Below, piece by piece: positions 19,011 to 27,481 of a stretch of 45,197 nt of DNA (within the stretch, counting starts at the first letter, position 1; each line of letters starts with the position of its first letter). The notes below the pieces were generated by a model that saw only the letters and a list, made by a program, of their open reading frames with translations, was not told where the DNA came from and searched no databases. This DNA comes from Bacillota bacterium (GTDB taxonomy: Bacteria > Bacillota > Negativicutes > Sporomusales > CTSoil-080): NCBI GenBank assembly GCA_017889635.1, contig JAGGAC010000040.1, forward strand, positions 1 through 45,197, in the 5' to 3' direction. The position numbers and the translations under genes are program-made.

Positions 19011-19105
19011 ATCTTCGTGAGATTTTGCCATGACTTCCATTAGCCCCGGAATTCAAGGCCGAATAAATATCGTATCAAACGCTTGCGATAAGGAGGGATA
19101 TACAA

Positions 19106-19543
19106 ATGAAAACATTTATGGCTAATCCGACTAATGTTGAACGTAAATGGTATGTCATAGATGCAGAAGGCAAGACACTAGGTAGATTGGCTGCCGAAGT
19201 GGCTAAAATTCTGCGTGGTAAAAATAAACCGATTTATACGCCTCATGTGGATACTGGCGATCATGTTATTATAATAAACGCCGAAAAAGTAACCCTAACA
19301 GGTAAAAAACTGGTGCAGAAGACCTATTTCAGGCATTCCGGATATCCAGGTGGTACCACTTTTACTACTGCAGGCAAAATGCTTGCTGAAAGACCGGAAC
19401 GTCTGTTGGAACTGGCAGTTAAAGGCATGTTGCCGAAAAATAGTCTTGGTCGTCAAATGTTTCGGAAGCTTAATGTTTACCGCGGGTCTAGTCATCCGCA
19501 TGCTGCACAGCAACCTGAAGCACTCGAAATTAATGTGCGATAA
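19106..19543 (+). CDS. rplM: 50S ribosomal protein L13
   Basis: A 145-residue full-length L13, with [45 protein letters not shown] and the C-terminal [30 protein letters not shown]13 is an early 23S rRNA binder. ATG 19106 has AAGGAGGG upstream. Intact, in contrast to its partner rpsI. Confidence 0.98.
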   Translation: MKTFMANPTNVERKWYVIDAEGKTLGRLAAEVAKILRGKNKPIYTPHVDTGDHVIIINAEKVTLTGKKLVQKTYFRHSGYPGGTTFTTAGKMLAERPERLLELAVKGMLPKNSLGRQMFRKLNVYRGSSHPHAAQQPEALEINVR

Positions 19544-19566
19544 TAACCGGAAGGAGGAACATGAAT

Positions 19567-19901
19567 ATGGCATTGGTTAACTACTACGGCACAGGCCGCA
19601 GAAAGACCTCGGTTGCCAGAGTTCGTCTGGTTCCGGGCGAGGGCTGATTGTAAAGCAACCACTCAACGTTACCGATACATTGGGTAAATATGATGTTTTA
19701 GCAAAGGTTGAAGGCGGTGGCCCCACCGGACAGGCTGGTGCAGTTCGCCATGGTATTGCCCGAGCACTTTTACGGGTAGATGCCGAATATCGTCCCGGTC
19801 TAAAGAAAGCTGGTCTTTTGACTCGTGACCCAAGAGAAAAAGAGCGCCGGAAATACGGTCTCAAAAAAGCTCGTAAAGCTTCCCAGTTCTCAAAACGTTA
19901 A
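19567..19901 (+). pseudogene. rpsI: 30S ribosomal protein S9 with internal deletion and frameshift
   Basis: ATG 19567 opens a normal S9 N-terminus ([20 protein letters not shown], then LVPGEG) that hits TGA at 19645-19647. From 19647 a different frame continues with [17 protein letters not shown] through to the canonical RKASQFSKR end. Compared with a typical 130-residue S9, about 19 codons plus one base are missing between GEG and IVKQ, so both length and frame are broken. S9 contacts P-site tRNA through its C-terminal Lys-Arg. Such a lesion should be very harmful, so an assembly error is at least as likely as a real mutation. Confidence 0.9.
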
Positions 19902-19912
19902 GTTACGAACAG

Positions 19913-19939
19913 GCACCCGGAATTTTTCGGGTGCTTTTT
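19913..19939 (+). terminator. Intrinsic terminator after rpsI
   Basis: GCACCCG (19913-19919) pairs with CGGGTGC (19928-19934), followed by TTTTT. It closes the rplM-rpsI transcript 12 bases after the rpsI stop codon. Confidence 0.9.
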
Positions 19940-20035
19940 ATTTGGCGAATTGTTAATTAAGGTGTGAAACTGTTCTCATTACTGTCTTGTCGCTAATTTG
20001 ATGCGTTGCCCTACTGCAAGGGGAAATCTGAGAGT

Positions 20036-20081
20036 AAGAAAAAACCTGGTACTGCCTCAGCTTTAAGGCAATACCAGGTTT
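20036..20081 (-). terminator. Intrinsic terminator after the transglycosylase gene
   Basis: AACCTGGTA (20044-20052) and TACCAGGTT (20073-20081) pair, with an inner TGCCT/AGGCA stem. The seven A bases at 20039-20045 form the T-run on the minus strand. It lies just beyond the stop of the minus-strand gene. A shorter T-rich tail on the plus side may make it partly bidirectional. Confidence 0.85.
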
Positions 20082-20097
20082 TAGTTTGTCAGGATAT

Positions 20098-20853
20098 TTA
20101 CTTGGCAAAATGTAATGGTGCCTTTTTAGCTTCTGTTGCCTGCGAGGGACCAATATAGCCATATTTAACAAGAGCTGCAAGTACAACTCCCTGGCGTTGT
20201 TTAGCTGCAGTGTAATCAACATAGGGCGAAACCAACGATGGGGCGTTAGGAAGACCGGCTAGCATGGCACTTTCGGCTAGGTTTAACTCAACCGGGGTTT
20301 TGCCAAAATATATATTAGCAGCATCGGTAATACCGGTAGCTCCGGAGCCAAAGTAGATGGTATTGAGATATAGCTCAAGGATTTCCTCCTTAGAATATCT
20401 CATTTCGATGTCAATCGCTAGCACTATTTCCTCCAACTTTCGTCCCCAAGTTCGTTCGTGAGTAAGAAAGAGGTTTTTAACAAGCTGTTGAGTAATCGTG
20501 CTAGCGCCTTCCTGAACTTCGCCGCTTTGAATATTTACTAGTGTCGCACGAAAAATGCCTTCGATATCGAAACCGTAATGGCGGTAAAATCGATTGTCTT
20601 CAACAGCAATTATCGATTGTTGTAGCGAGAGAGGAATGTTGTTGAGGTTAGTATAATTCAGTTTAGCTACTTTGCTTTGTACTGCCTTTTTTAAGTCAAA
20701 AATACGATACAGGCGGTACCAAGCATTTGATTCGTCGTAGTTCTTTGCCGATTGCTGAACAGAGTTTTGTCTAAAGATATTGTCATTACCAGACCAATAG
20801 CCGACGGCGAAGAAAAGAATTATGAGCACAAGTAGAAACTTGAAGAAGCGCAT
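20098..20853 (-). CDS. Monofunctional peptidoglycan glycosyltransferase (GT51)
   Basis: A 251-residue protein with one N-terminal membrane helix (residues 5-20) and a GT51 transglycosylase domain. This domain polymerises lipid II into glycan strands outside the membrane. Seen in order: IIAVEDNRFYRHYGFD with the catalytic glutamate, EGASTITQQLVKNLFLT, RKLEEIVLAIDIEMRYSKEE with the second glutamate region, and LELYLNTIYFGSGATGI. There is no penicillin-binding transpeptidase domain, so it is MtgA-like rather than class A PBP. The only clearly coding minus-strand gene in the window; start ATG follows CTGGAGG. Confidence 0.92.
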   Translation of the reverse strand: MRFFKFLLVLIILFFAVGYWSGNDNIFRQNSVQQSAKNYDESNAWYRLYRIFDLKKAVQSKVAKLNYTNLNNIPLSLQQSIIAVEDNRFYRHYGFDIEGIFRATLVNIQSGEVQEGASTITQQLVKNLFLTHERTWGRKLEEIVLAIDIEMRYSKEEILELYLNTIYFGSGATGITDAANIYFGKTPVELNLAESAMLAGLPNAPSLVSPYVDYTAAKQRQGVVLAALVKYGYIGPSQATEAKKAPLHFAK

Positions 20854-20992
20854 AGTAACCTCCAGAAAAAAGTATATGCTAATAATATTGTAACCTAACG
20901 GAAATTATTTGGCCATAGCTCAGCGCTTTTTTGCGACATAATTGCCTGCCTGTTGGCATATGGTGTTGGGGAATACGCTGGAGGGAAAAGGT

Positions 20993-21712
20993 ATGCGAAT
21001 AATAAGCCTGCGGCGACGAAGTCTCTGTTTGGTAACAGTTATCGGTGTAGCGGCAATGGCGGTATTTCACTTGTGGACGATGAATTTAGTAATGATGGAA
21101 GAGATTGAGACTGCTGATATGTCGGTGCTTGCCGGAAAGACGATTGTTATTGATCCTGGGCACGGCGGTATTGATGGAGGTGCACAGTATAACGGTTTAG
21201 CAGAGAAGAACATTACATTGGCTCTGGCCTTGAAATTGGCGCAAGTGATAAGAGAAAACGGAGCATCCGTAGTTTTTACCCGCGAAGGCGATATTGATTA
21301 TTACACGAGAGGGAAGGGCGGTAAACGCAATGATCTTCTAAAACGGATTGAAATAATAAATAATTCTGGCGCATCACTGTTCGTAAGTATTCATACCAAT
21401 GCTATTCGCGGAAAGGAGTGGTTCGGCGCCGAGGTTTACTACCATCCTAAGCTAGAAGAGAATAAGGAACTAGCGGAGACTATACAACAGGCACTAAAAA
21501 ACTTTCCGCCTGGAAATAAGCGTAAGTCCAAAAAGGACTTAGATATTCTAGTGTTGAAAAATACGAATATACCAGGTGTACTTGTGGAGGCAGGGTTTCT
21601 GAGCAATCCGCGTGAGGCGGATCTTTTAGCAGACGACGAATACCAACTAAAGCTAGCAAGATATATTGCCAAAGCACTGGCGTATCATTTCCGTCGGAGT
21701 GTGGCAAGATAA
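20993..21712 (+). CDS. cwlD: N-acetylmuramoyl-L-alanine amidase, CwlD-like
   Basis: A 239-residue protein with an N-terminal membrane anchor (residues 10-30) and an Amidase_3 domain. The zinc ligands are present: histidine in VIDPGHGGIDGGA, glutamate in LAEKNITL, histidine in FVSIHTNA; the catalytic glutamate is in GVLVEAGFLSNP. Length and architecture match CwlD, which strips peptides from muramic acid so that PdaA can make the muramic-lactam of spore cortex. GGAGGGA selects ATG 20993 over an upstream in-frame ATG at 20942. It implies the host forms spores, though vegetative Amidase_3 enzymes look similar. Confidence 0.85.
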   Translation: MRIISLRRRSLCLVTVIGVAAMAVFHLWTMNLVMMEEIETADMSVLAGKTIVIDPGHGGIDGGAQYNGLAEKNITLALALKLAQVIRENGASVVFTREGDIDYYTRGKGGKRNDLLKRIEIINNSGASLFVSIHTNAIRGKEWFGAEVYYHPKLEENKELAETIQQALKNFPPGNKRKSKKDLDILVLKNTNIPGVLVEAGFLSNPREADLLADDEYQLKLARYIAKALAYHFRRSVAR

Positions 21713-21732
21713 CGGACGAGAGGAGTGGTAGT

Positions 21733-22575
21733 GTGAAAAAAATGGTGGCCTGCGCTCTAATGCCACATCCACCAATTATGATTCCTGAGATCGGCAAAGA
21801 CGAGTGTGCAAAAATTGAAGGTACTATCCGGGCAGCGGAAAAAGCAGCGCAAACAATTAAAGCTGCTGGTGCACAGACTGTTGTTCTTATATCACCTCAT
21901 GGACCAGTATTTGAGGATGCGATAGGGATAAACGTTTATCCAAGGATCAAGGGCAGTTTTGCTGCTTTTGGGGCGCCGGAAGTAGTGCTGGGGTTTGAGA
22001 CTGACGGACTTCTAATTAGGCATATTCTGCGTAAAGCCGAACGACTTGGAATTAATGTGGTGGAATTAACTGACGAATTGGCCAAGACCTACCGTTTCTC
22101 ACTACAGCTTGATCATGGAGCAATGGTGCCGCTATATTATTTAAATAAGGCGGGGTTCAAGGGCCAGCTTGTGCATATATCGATGGGCATGCTGCCTTAT
22201 GAAGAAATGTATACTTTTGGAAAGGCAGTTCAAGCTGCTATTGGTATGATTGACAAGCGAGTGGCAGTTATCGCTTCAGGCGATCTTTCACATCGGCTAA
22301 CGGTTGATGCACCTGCTGGTTACAGCAACCGGGGAGCAGAGTTTGATCATTTGCTTCTCGAGATGCTGACGAATCATGATGCTAAGGGACTCATGAATAT
22401 GGAACCTGATTTGGTGGCCGAAGCCGGGGAATGTGGCCTCAGACCAACCTGTTTTCTAATGGGAGTACTAGGCGGCATTGATGCTAAAGCGGAGGTTCTT
22501 TCCTATGAGGGACCTTTTGGAGTGGGGTACGGCATAGTACTTTTTACAATGAAAGAAGGTAAAGTAGGTGAGTGA
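21733..22575 (+). CDS. LigB-like extradiol dioxygenase-fold protein
   Basis: A 280-residue protein of the class III extradiol dioxygenase subunit B superfamily, related to Memo. Conserved histidines lie in LMPHPPIMIPEIG (near residue 12), LISPHGPVF (near 56), LDHGAMVPLYY and GDLSHRL. In many Firmicutes this domain is fused to an AMMECR1 domain; here the two are separate genes overlapping by eight bases. With the AMMECR1 and radical-SAM genes that follow it forms an AmmeMemoRadiSam-type set. Catalysis of ring cleavage is not implied; the real substrate is unknown. Confidence 0.8.
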   Translation: MKKMVACALMPHPPIMIPEIGKDECAKIEGTIRAAEKAAQTIKAAGAQTVVLISPHGPVFEDAIGINVYPRIKGSFAAFGAPEVVLGFETDGLLIRHILRKAERLGINVVELTDELAKTYRFSLQLDHGAMVPLYYLNKAGFKGQLVHISMGMLPYEEMYTFGKAVQAAIGMIDKRVAVIASGDLSHRLTVDAPAGYSNRGAEFDHLLLEMLTNHDAKGLMNMEPDLVAEAGECGLRPTCFLMGVLGGIDAKAEVLSYEGPFGVGYGIVLFTMKEGKVGE

Positions 22576-23083
22576 TGTAAGTGCACCGGTGATATTAGCT
22601 AGAAAAAGTTTGGAATACTATTTGCTAAAAGGTGAAATCATGTCTGTTCCTGATAATAATGATACAGTATTGTTAGGAACAGCTGGGGTATTTGTTTCTC
22701 TTAAAAAGAATGGTGACCTTAGGGGGTGTATTGGCACTTTTCGGCCTACTCAGCCAACCATTGCTGCCGAAATCATCCAGAATGCCGTCAGTGCGGGAAT
22801 CGATGATCCCCGGTTTAATCCGGTAAGCATTCATGAGTTAGCAGATTTAACTATTACGGTGGATATTCTGTCGCTGCCGGAACAGGTGGAGTCATTAGAA
22901 GAGCTTGATCCGAAAAAATATGGGGTAATTGTTTGTTGTGGACGACGTTCAGGCCTATTATTGCCAGATTTAGAAGGGGTAAACAGTATCGGGGAACAGG
23001 TGGCAATTGCCAGACAGAAGGCGGGTATTGGTCCCGGAGAGGAAATAGAATTATATCGTTTTTCTGTTACCCGTTATAAATAG
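22568..23083 (+). CDS. amrA: AMMECR1-domain protein (AmmeMemoRadiSam protein A)
   Basis: A 171-residue AMMECR1 domain with the invariant LRGCIGTF hexapeptide region, DPRFNPVSIHELADLTITVDILS and the C-terminal IGEQVAIARQKAGI segment. The family is conserved from archaea to humans but has no confirmed biochemical role. GTG 22568 lies inside the end of the LigB-like gene, so the products are probably made in equal amounts and may act as one unit. The radical-SAM gene follows after six bases. Confidence 0.88.
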   Translation: MSDVSAPVILARKSLEYYLLKGEIMSVPDNNDTVLLGTAGVFVSLKKNGDLRGCIGTFRPTQPTIAAEIIQNAVSAGIDDPRFNPVSIHELADLTITVDILSLPEQVESLEELDPKKYGVIVCCGRRSGLLLPDLEGVNSIGEQVAIARQKAGIGPGEEIELYRFSVTRYK

Positions 23084-23089
23084 AGGTGA

Positions 23090-24085
23090 ATGGTCATAGA
23101 AGAGGCGTGTTATTATGACCCCCATGAACGCGGTGTTGTATGTCGGCTTTGTCCCAGAGGGTGCATAATTGGTGAAGGACGGAGCGGTTTTTGCCGAGTG
23201 CGAAAGAATATCGGGGGTGTTCTTTTCGCGGAAAATTATGGTGCGTGTTCTTCCTATGCTCTTGACCCAATTGAAAAAAAACCACTGTACCATTTTTACC
23301 CGGGAAGCTATATTTTTTCCATCGGTACTTGGGGCTGCAATTTCACTTGCAGATTTTGCCAAAATTGGCAGATTGCCCAGGAAAACCCGGAGACAGTATA
23401 TCTAGAGCCCGAGAAGACCGTTGATATGGCAGTAAAGGTGGACAAGCGCAATATCGGTTTGGCTTTTACTTATTCAGAGCCTAGTGTATGGTATGAATAT
23501 GTTCTGGCTACTGCGAAGCAGCTAAAAGCGCGAGGTTTAAAAAGCGTGCTGGTTACTAATGGTTTTATTAATCTTGAACCGCTAAGTGAGCTATTGCCGT
23601 TTGTTGATGCGTTGAACATCGATGTTAAAGCTTTTAATGAGGATTATTACCGCAATGTCTGTGCCGGACGTCTAGAGGATGTAAAACGGACGGTAGAAAT
23701 GGCAGTCCGAATGGCGCATGTAGAAATAACTTGCCTGCTGGTCGGCGGTCTAAATGATGCTCCAGAGGATCTTGAGGGCTTGGCCAGTTGGCTGGCAGAT
23801 CTTGATAAGGATATTCCACTGCACTTTTCCCGGTATTTCCCAAATTATAAACTGAAAGTTCCGCCAACACCTCCAGAAAAGATGGAATTGGCTTATCTTA
23901 TAGCACGGCGGTATTTGAATTATGTTTACCTGGGCAATATCGGGGGGATTGGAGTTAATACCTATTGCCCGGAATGTAAATTTTTAGTAATTGATCGGCT
24001 CAAGCTTGTCAGTAATTTAGCTGAAGATAATAAATGTCCTTGTTGTGGGAAGCGTATTAAGATTATCGGCAAAGTAGTATTTTGA
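23090..24085 (+). CDS. amrS: Radical SAM enzyme of the AmmeMemoRadiSam set
   Basis: A 331-residue radical SAM protein. The [4Fe-4S] motif is CNFTCRFC near residue 83-90. An N-terminal cysteine cluster (CRLCPRGC and a further Cys) and a C-terminal CPEC/CPCC zinc-ribbon-like pair flank the barrel. It resembles the PflA-like branch (COG1180). The natural reaction is unknown. ATG 23090 is very close to the GAGGTGA site (23083-23089); this start could be a few codons off, but the conserved sequence begins soon after it. Confidence 0.88.
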   Translation: MVIEEACYYDPHERGVVCRLCPRGCIIGEGRSGFCRVRKNIGGVLFAENYGACSSYALDPIEKKPLYHFYPGSYIFSIGTWGCNFTCRFCQNWQIAQENPETVYLEPEKTVDMAVKVDKRNIGLAFTYSEPSVWYEYVLATAKQLKARGLKSVLVTNGFINLEPLSELLPFVDALNIDVKAFNEDYYRNVCAGRLEDVKRTVEMAVRMAHVEITCLLVGGLNDAPEDLEGLASWLADLDKDIPLHFSRYFPNYKLKVPPTPPEKMELAYLIARRYLNYVYLGNIGGIGVNTYCPECKFLVIDRLKLVSNLAEDNKCPCCGKRIKIIGKVVF

Positions 24086-24114
24086 CTTATAAAGGAATGG
24101 ATAGTGTTGTATTT

Positions 24115-24146
24115 GAGGTTAACACAATTGGACCTCTTATTTTTTT
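24115..24146 (+). terminator. Possible weak terminator before argC
   Basis: GAGGT (24115-24119) can pair with ACCTC (24132-24136), followed by TTATTTTTTT. The stem is short and the loop 12 bases, so termination may be partial. A competing GTGTT/AACAC pairing uses part of the same loop. Confidence 0.45.
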
Positions 24147-24179
24147 ATCCACGTAAAAGAAAGCATGTAGAAAAATCTT

Positions 24180-24217
24180 ATTGCATTTTTATACAGTGAG
24201 ATGTATAATTATAAAAA
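24180..24217. promoter_or_regulatory. Tandem ArgR (AhrC) operator boxes
   Basis: Two 18-base elements, two bases apart. Box 1 (24180-24197) reads ATTGCATTTTTATACAGT; box 2 is 24200-24217. Against the general ARG-box pattern (TGAAT, four A/T, ATTCA), box 1 keeps TG-AT-ATTTTTAT-CA and box 2 is weaker. They cover the -35, spacer and -10, so bound arginine repressor would block RNA polymerase. The spacing matches known tandem ARG boxes. No argR gene is in the window. Confidence 0.7.
24181..24209 (+). promoter_or_regulatory. Sigma-A-type promoter of the arg operon
   Basis: TTGCAT (24181-24186), spacer of exactly 17 bases, TATAAT (24204-24209), about 27 bases before argC. It is the only good promoter seen before the seven arg genes, which are closely packed, so it probably drives all of them. 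Confidence 0.8.
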
Positions 24218-24235
24218 CAAAAAGGAGGCTAGGTA

Positions 24236-25270
24236 ATGAAGGTAAGCATTATTGGGGCCACTGGTTATACTGGAGAAGAACTGTTGCGAATTTTGGCGGC
24301 CCATCCGGCTGTTGAAATTGCATATATTACCTCAGAAAGTCAGAATGGGGAAAACATAAATCGAGTATATCCACATTTAAGTCATTTATATGATAAAAAG
24401 CTAGTTAGCATGAATAAATTGGAAATAATTGCTGAAGAAAGCGACATTGTCTTCCTGGGATTGCCACACGGACACGCGATGGCGGCAGGAAAAAGGTTGC
24501 TTGCAGGTGGTACTAAGGTAATTGATCTTGGAGCGGATTATCGATTCCGCGATATAGCAGTTTACCAGAAATGGTATAAAGTTGAGCATACACATGTTGA
24601 TGCACCGTCTGTTTACGGGTTACCAGAGCTTTATCGCAGCAAGGTAAAAGAAGCCATACTTATCGGTAATCCCGGCTGTTATACTACAGCCAGCATTCTG
24701 GCACTGGCTCCGTTGGTTAAGAATGAGCTTATTGAATTAAACAGCATCGTTATTGACGCCAAATCAGGTGTATCAGGTGCCGGGCGGGGATTAAGCTTAA
24801 ATAGCCACTTCAGTGAGACTTTTGAGAATGTTAAGGCGTATAATATCGGCGGTCACCGTCATACGCCAGAGATAGAGCAGGCTCTGTCTGAACAGGCAGG
24901 AAATGAAGTGGTGGTTACATTTACCCCGCATTTAATTCCAATGGCAAGGGGCATACTCAGCACTTGCTACGGGACGCTTAAGGCTGGTGTAGATAGCACA
25001 GATGTTGATCAAGCCTTTGCGAAAATGTATGGAGATGAGTATTTTATTCGTCTTTTGGGCCGTGGTGGTTATCCGGCAACGAAAAATACCAGGGGCTCGA
25101 ATTTTTGCGATATCGGATGGCACATCGACAGTCGTACAGGGCGAGTGATTAGTGTATCAGCTATCGATAATCTTGTTAAAGGTGCGGCCGGTCAAGCAGT
25201 GCAAAACCTTAATATCATGTTCGGTTTAGATGAACGAACAGGCCTTAGTCAAGCACCCCTCTATCCTTGA
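24236..25270 (+). CDS. argC: N-acetyl-gamma-glutamyl-phosphate reductase
   Basis: A 344-residue NADPH-dependent enzyme, third step of arginine synthesis. The Rossmann GATGYTGEELLRIL is at residues 7-20; the catalytic cysteine is in IGNPGCYTT near residue 148; GGHRHTPEIEQ supplies the conserved histidine. First gene of argCJBDFGH, behind AAAGGAGG and the ArgR-overlapped promoter. Full length. Confidence 0.97.
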   Translation: MKVSIIGATGYTGEELLRILAAHPAVEIAYITSESQNGENINRVYPHLSHLYDKKLVSMNKLEIIAEESDIVFLGLPHGHAMAAGKRLLAGGTKVIDLGADYRFRDIAVYQKWYKVEHTHVDAPSVYGLPELYRSKVKEAILIGNPGCYTTASILALAPLVKNELIELNSIVIDAKSGVSGAGRGLSLNSHFSETFENVKAYNIGGHRHTPEIEQALSEQAGNEVVVTFTPHLIPMARGILSTCYGTLKAGVDSTDVDQAFAKMYGDEYFIRLLGRGGYPATKNTRGSNFCDIGWHIDSRTGRVISVSAIDNLVKGAAGQAVQNLNIMFGLDERTGLSQAPLYP

Positions 25271-25337
25271 GGCGGTGGCTATTATTGAGAAAACTGCATA
25301 GAAGAACAGTTAGTATATATTGTGGAGGGATAAGAGA

Positions 25338-26546
25338 ATGACTAAGAAGGTTTCCGGGGGCATTTGTGCGCCGCAAGGGTTTGTGGCTGCAGGGGTTAAA
25401 GCTGGAATAAAAAAGAGCGGCAAAGAAGATGTGGCGATTATATATAGTGAAGTACCTGCTGCAGCAGCTGCCATGTTTACCACTAATGCTATGGCTGCCG
25501 CGCCAGTTGTTGTTTCCCGCAACGCGGTAGAGAATGGTTCAATAAGAGCGGTAGTGGTTAACTCTGGTTGTGCTAATGCCTCTACTGGCGAACAAGGGCT
25601 TACTGATGCTAAGGCCATGGTTCAGACTACAGCTTCGGCCTTAGGGATTGATAAAGAAGAAGTTATGGTGGCATCTACTGGTATTATCGGTGTCAATTTG
25701 CCTATGGAAAAGGTGAACGCCGGTATCAAAAAGGCGGTAGCAGAATTATCTAAAGATGGCTATGCTAAGGCAATGCAGGCGATAATGACAACTGATACAT
25801 TCTCAAAAGAATGCGCTTATGAATTCGAATTGGAAGGTGTAACTACGCGTATTGCTGGTATTGCTAAAGGCGCAGGTATGATACATCCCAATATGGCTAC
25901 GATGCTATGTTTTATTACTACTGACGCTAAAATTTCACCAACGGTTCTAAAGGCAGCACTCGCAGAAGCTGTGAATCTTTCATTTCATATGATTACTGTT
26001 GATGGTGATACAAGCACTAACGATATGATCAGTGTTTTGGCAAATGGGCAGGCTGGCAATAAAATTGTAGAATCGGTAAGCTCCGCCGGTTATAGCCAGT
26101 TTGTTGCAGCACTTAAGGAAGTATGTATTTATTTAGCTAAGCAGGTTGTACAGGACGGCGAGGGAGCCACTAAATTTTTGGAAATTACGGTAAACGGCGC
26201 TGTTAATTTTGCTGATGCCAAAACTGCAGCGATGGCTGTTGCCAAGTCGCCTTTAGTTAAAACCGCGTTTTTTGGGCAAGATCCGAATTGGGGCCGCATT
26301 TTGTGTGCTGTCGGCTATTCGGGAGCAAAGGTCGACCAGGAAAAGACCAGTCTGGATATCGGTGGTATTACCATTGTAAGCAGCGGTGTTGGTGTTAGTC
26401 CGGACGCTCATGCCCTGCAAACGGTCATGGCGGAGCGGAATATTAAAGTGAAAATCGATCTTGGCCAGGGGCAGGCTGAAGCTACTGTTTGGACATGTGA
26501 TTTCTCGTATGAATATGTTAAAATCAATGCTGATTATAGCACCTGA
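25338..26546 (+). CDS. argJ: Bifunctional ornithine acetyltransferase / N-acetylglutamate synthase
   Basis: A 402-residue proenzyme. The self-cleavage site is visible in KGAGMIHPNMATMLCF, where the chain splits before the threonine to make alpha and beta subunits. It transfers acetyl from N-acetylornithine to glutamate, so the pathway is cyclic and a separate argE is not needed. Whether it is also able to use acetyl-CoA (bifunctional) cannot be read from sequence by eye. ATG 25338 is placed about ten bases after GGAGG; an in-frame TTG at 25320 precedes that site. Confidence 0.95.
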   Translation: MTKKVSGGICAPQGFVAAGVKAGIKKSGKEDVAIIYSEVPAAAAAMFTTNAMAAAPVVVSRNAVENGSIRAVVVNSGCANASTGEQGLTDAKAMVQTTASALGIDKEEVMVASTGIIGVNLPMEKVNAGIKKAVAELSKDGYAKAMQAIMTTDTFSKECAYEFELEGVTTRIAGIAKGAGMIHPNMATMLCFITTDAKISPTVLKAALAEAVNLSFHMITVDGDTSTNDMISVLANGQAGNKIVESVSSAGYSQFVAALKEVCIYLAKQVVQDGEGATKFLEITVNGAVNFADAKTAAMAVAKSPLVKTAFFGQDPNWGRILCAVGYSGAKVDQEKTSLDIGGITIVSSGVGVSPDAHALQTVMAERNIKVKIDLGQGQAEATVWTCDFSYEYVKINADYST

Positions 26547-26572
26547 TTGCATATACGAGAGGAGAATAAGTT

Positions 26573-27481
26573 ATGTTGAAGACGGTGGAAAAGGCCGCAG
26601 TATTAATAGAGACACTGCCCTATATTCAAAAGTTTGTGGGCAAGACAGTGGTAATCAAGTATGGCGGTAACGCCATGGTAAATAATGAGTTAAAACGCAG
26701 TGTTATTCAAGACATCATATTAATGAAATATATCGGCCTTCGTCCGGTGGTGGTTCATGGCGGCGGACCGGAAATTACAGCCATGCTAAAACAGATGGGC
26801 AAGCAATCATCTTTTGTAAGCGGTCTTAGGGTTACTGACGCTGAAACGGTGGCTGTGGCAGAGATGGTGCTGGTGGGTAAAATTAATACCGAAATCGTGG
26901 GACTTCTAAATCAGTATGGGGCAAAAGCAGTAGGCCTTCATGGTAAAGACGCAAGCCTTTTAATTGCTGCTAAGCATCTGGCCAAGGTTCATGATGATGG
27001 TCAGGTCAAAGAAGTTGATATCGGTTTTGTTGGCGATGTTGTCAAAGTAAATCCCGACATTATTTATACATTGTTAAATGCTGATTATATTCCGGTAATA
27101 GCCCCTATAGGTGTTGGCGACTCTGGTGAAAGCTATAACATAAACGCTGATTATGTCGCTGGTGATGTTGCTGGGGCGCTTGGAGCTGAAAAACTGGTCC
27201 TTTTAACCGACGTAGAGGGAATTTATCGTGATTATAGCGATAAAAGTACATTTATATCCACTCTTACTTTTGCTGAGGCTAAGACGATGATCAGGGAAGG
27301 AAGTATTGACGGCGGCATGATTCCCAAGGTGGAAGCCTGTATACGTGCGCTGGCTGGAGGCGCGGTCAAGACTCATATTATTGATGGACGACAGCCGCAT
27401 TCGCTGCTTCTCGAGATTTTTACCGATACTGGTATTGGTACTGAGGTAGTAAAAGAAAGGGGTGGAGAAAATGAATGCTGA
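26573..27481 (+). CDS. argB: Acetylglutamate kinase
   Basis: A 302-residue amino acid kinase: VIKYGGNAM for phosphate binding, VVHGGGPEITAML for the acetylglutamate site, and the nucleotide-binding VLLTDVEGIY. It phosphorylates N-acetylglutamate, the second and often feedback-regulated step. The N-terminal helix of about 20 residues before the kinase core (LKTVEKAAVLIETLPYIQKF) is of the type found in arginine-inhibited, hexameric enzymes, so feedback inhibition by arginine is likely. Its end overlaps argD. Confidence 0.96.
   Translation: MLKTVEKAAVLIETLPYIQKFVGKTVVIKYGGNAMVNNELKRSVIQDIILMKYIGLRPVVVHGGGPEITAMLKQMGKQSSFVSGLRVTDAETVAVAEMVLVGKINTEIVGLLNQYGAKAVGLHGKDASLLIAAKHLAKVHDDGQVKEVDIGFVGDVVKVNPDIIYTLLNADYIPVIAPIGVGDSGESYNINADYVAGDVAGALGAEKLVLLTDVEGIYRDYSDKSTFISTLTFAEAKTMIREGSIDGGMIPKVEACIRALAGGAVKTHIIDGRQPHSLLLEIFTDTGIGTEVVKERGGENEC

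Noticed and set aside
22560-22580. LigB-like and AMMECR1 genes as a frameshifted single gene
   Set aside because: The downstream gene has its own GTG in an eight-base overlap, and both proteins have complete domain ends, so a natural split is more likely than an error.
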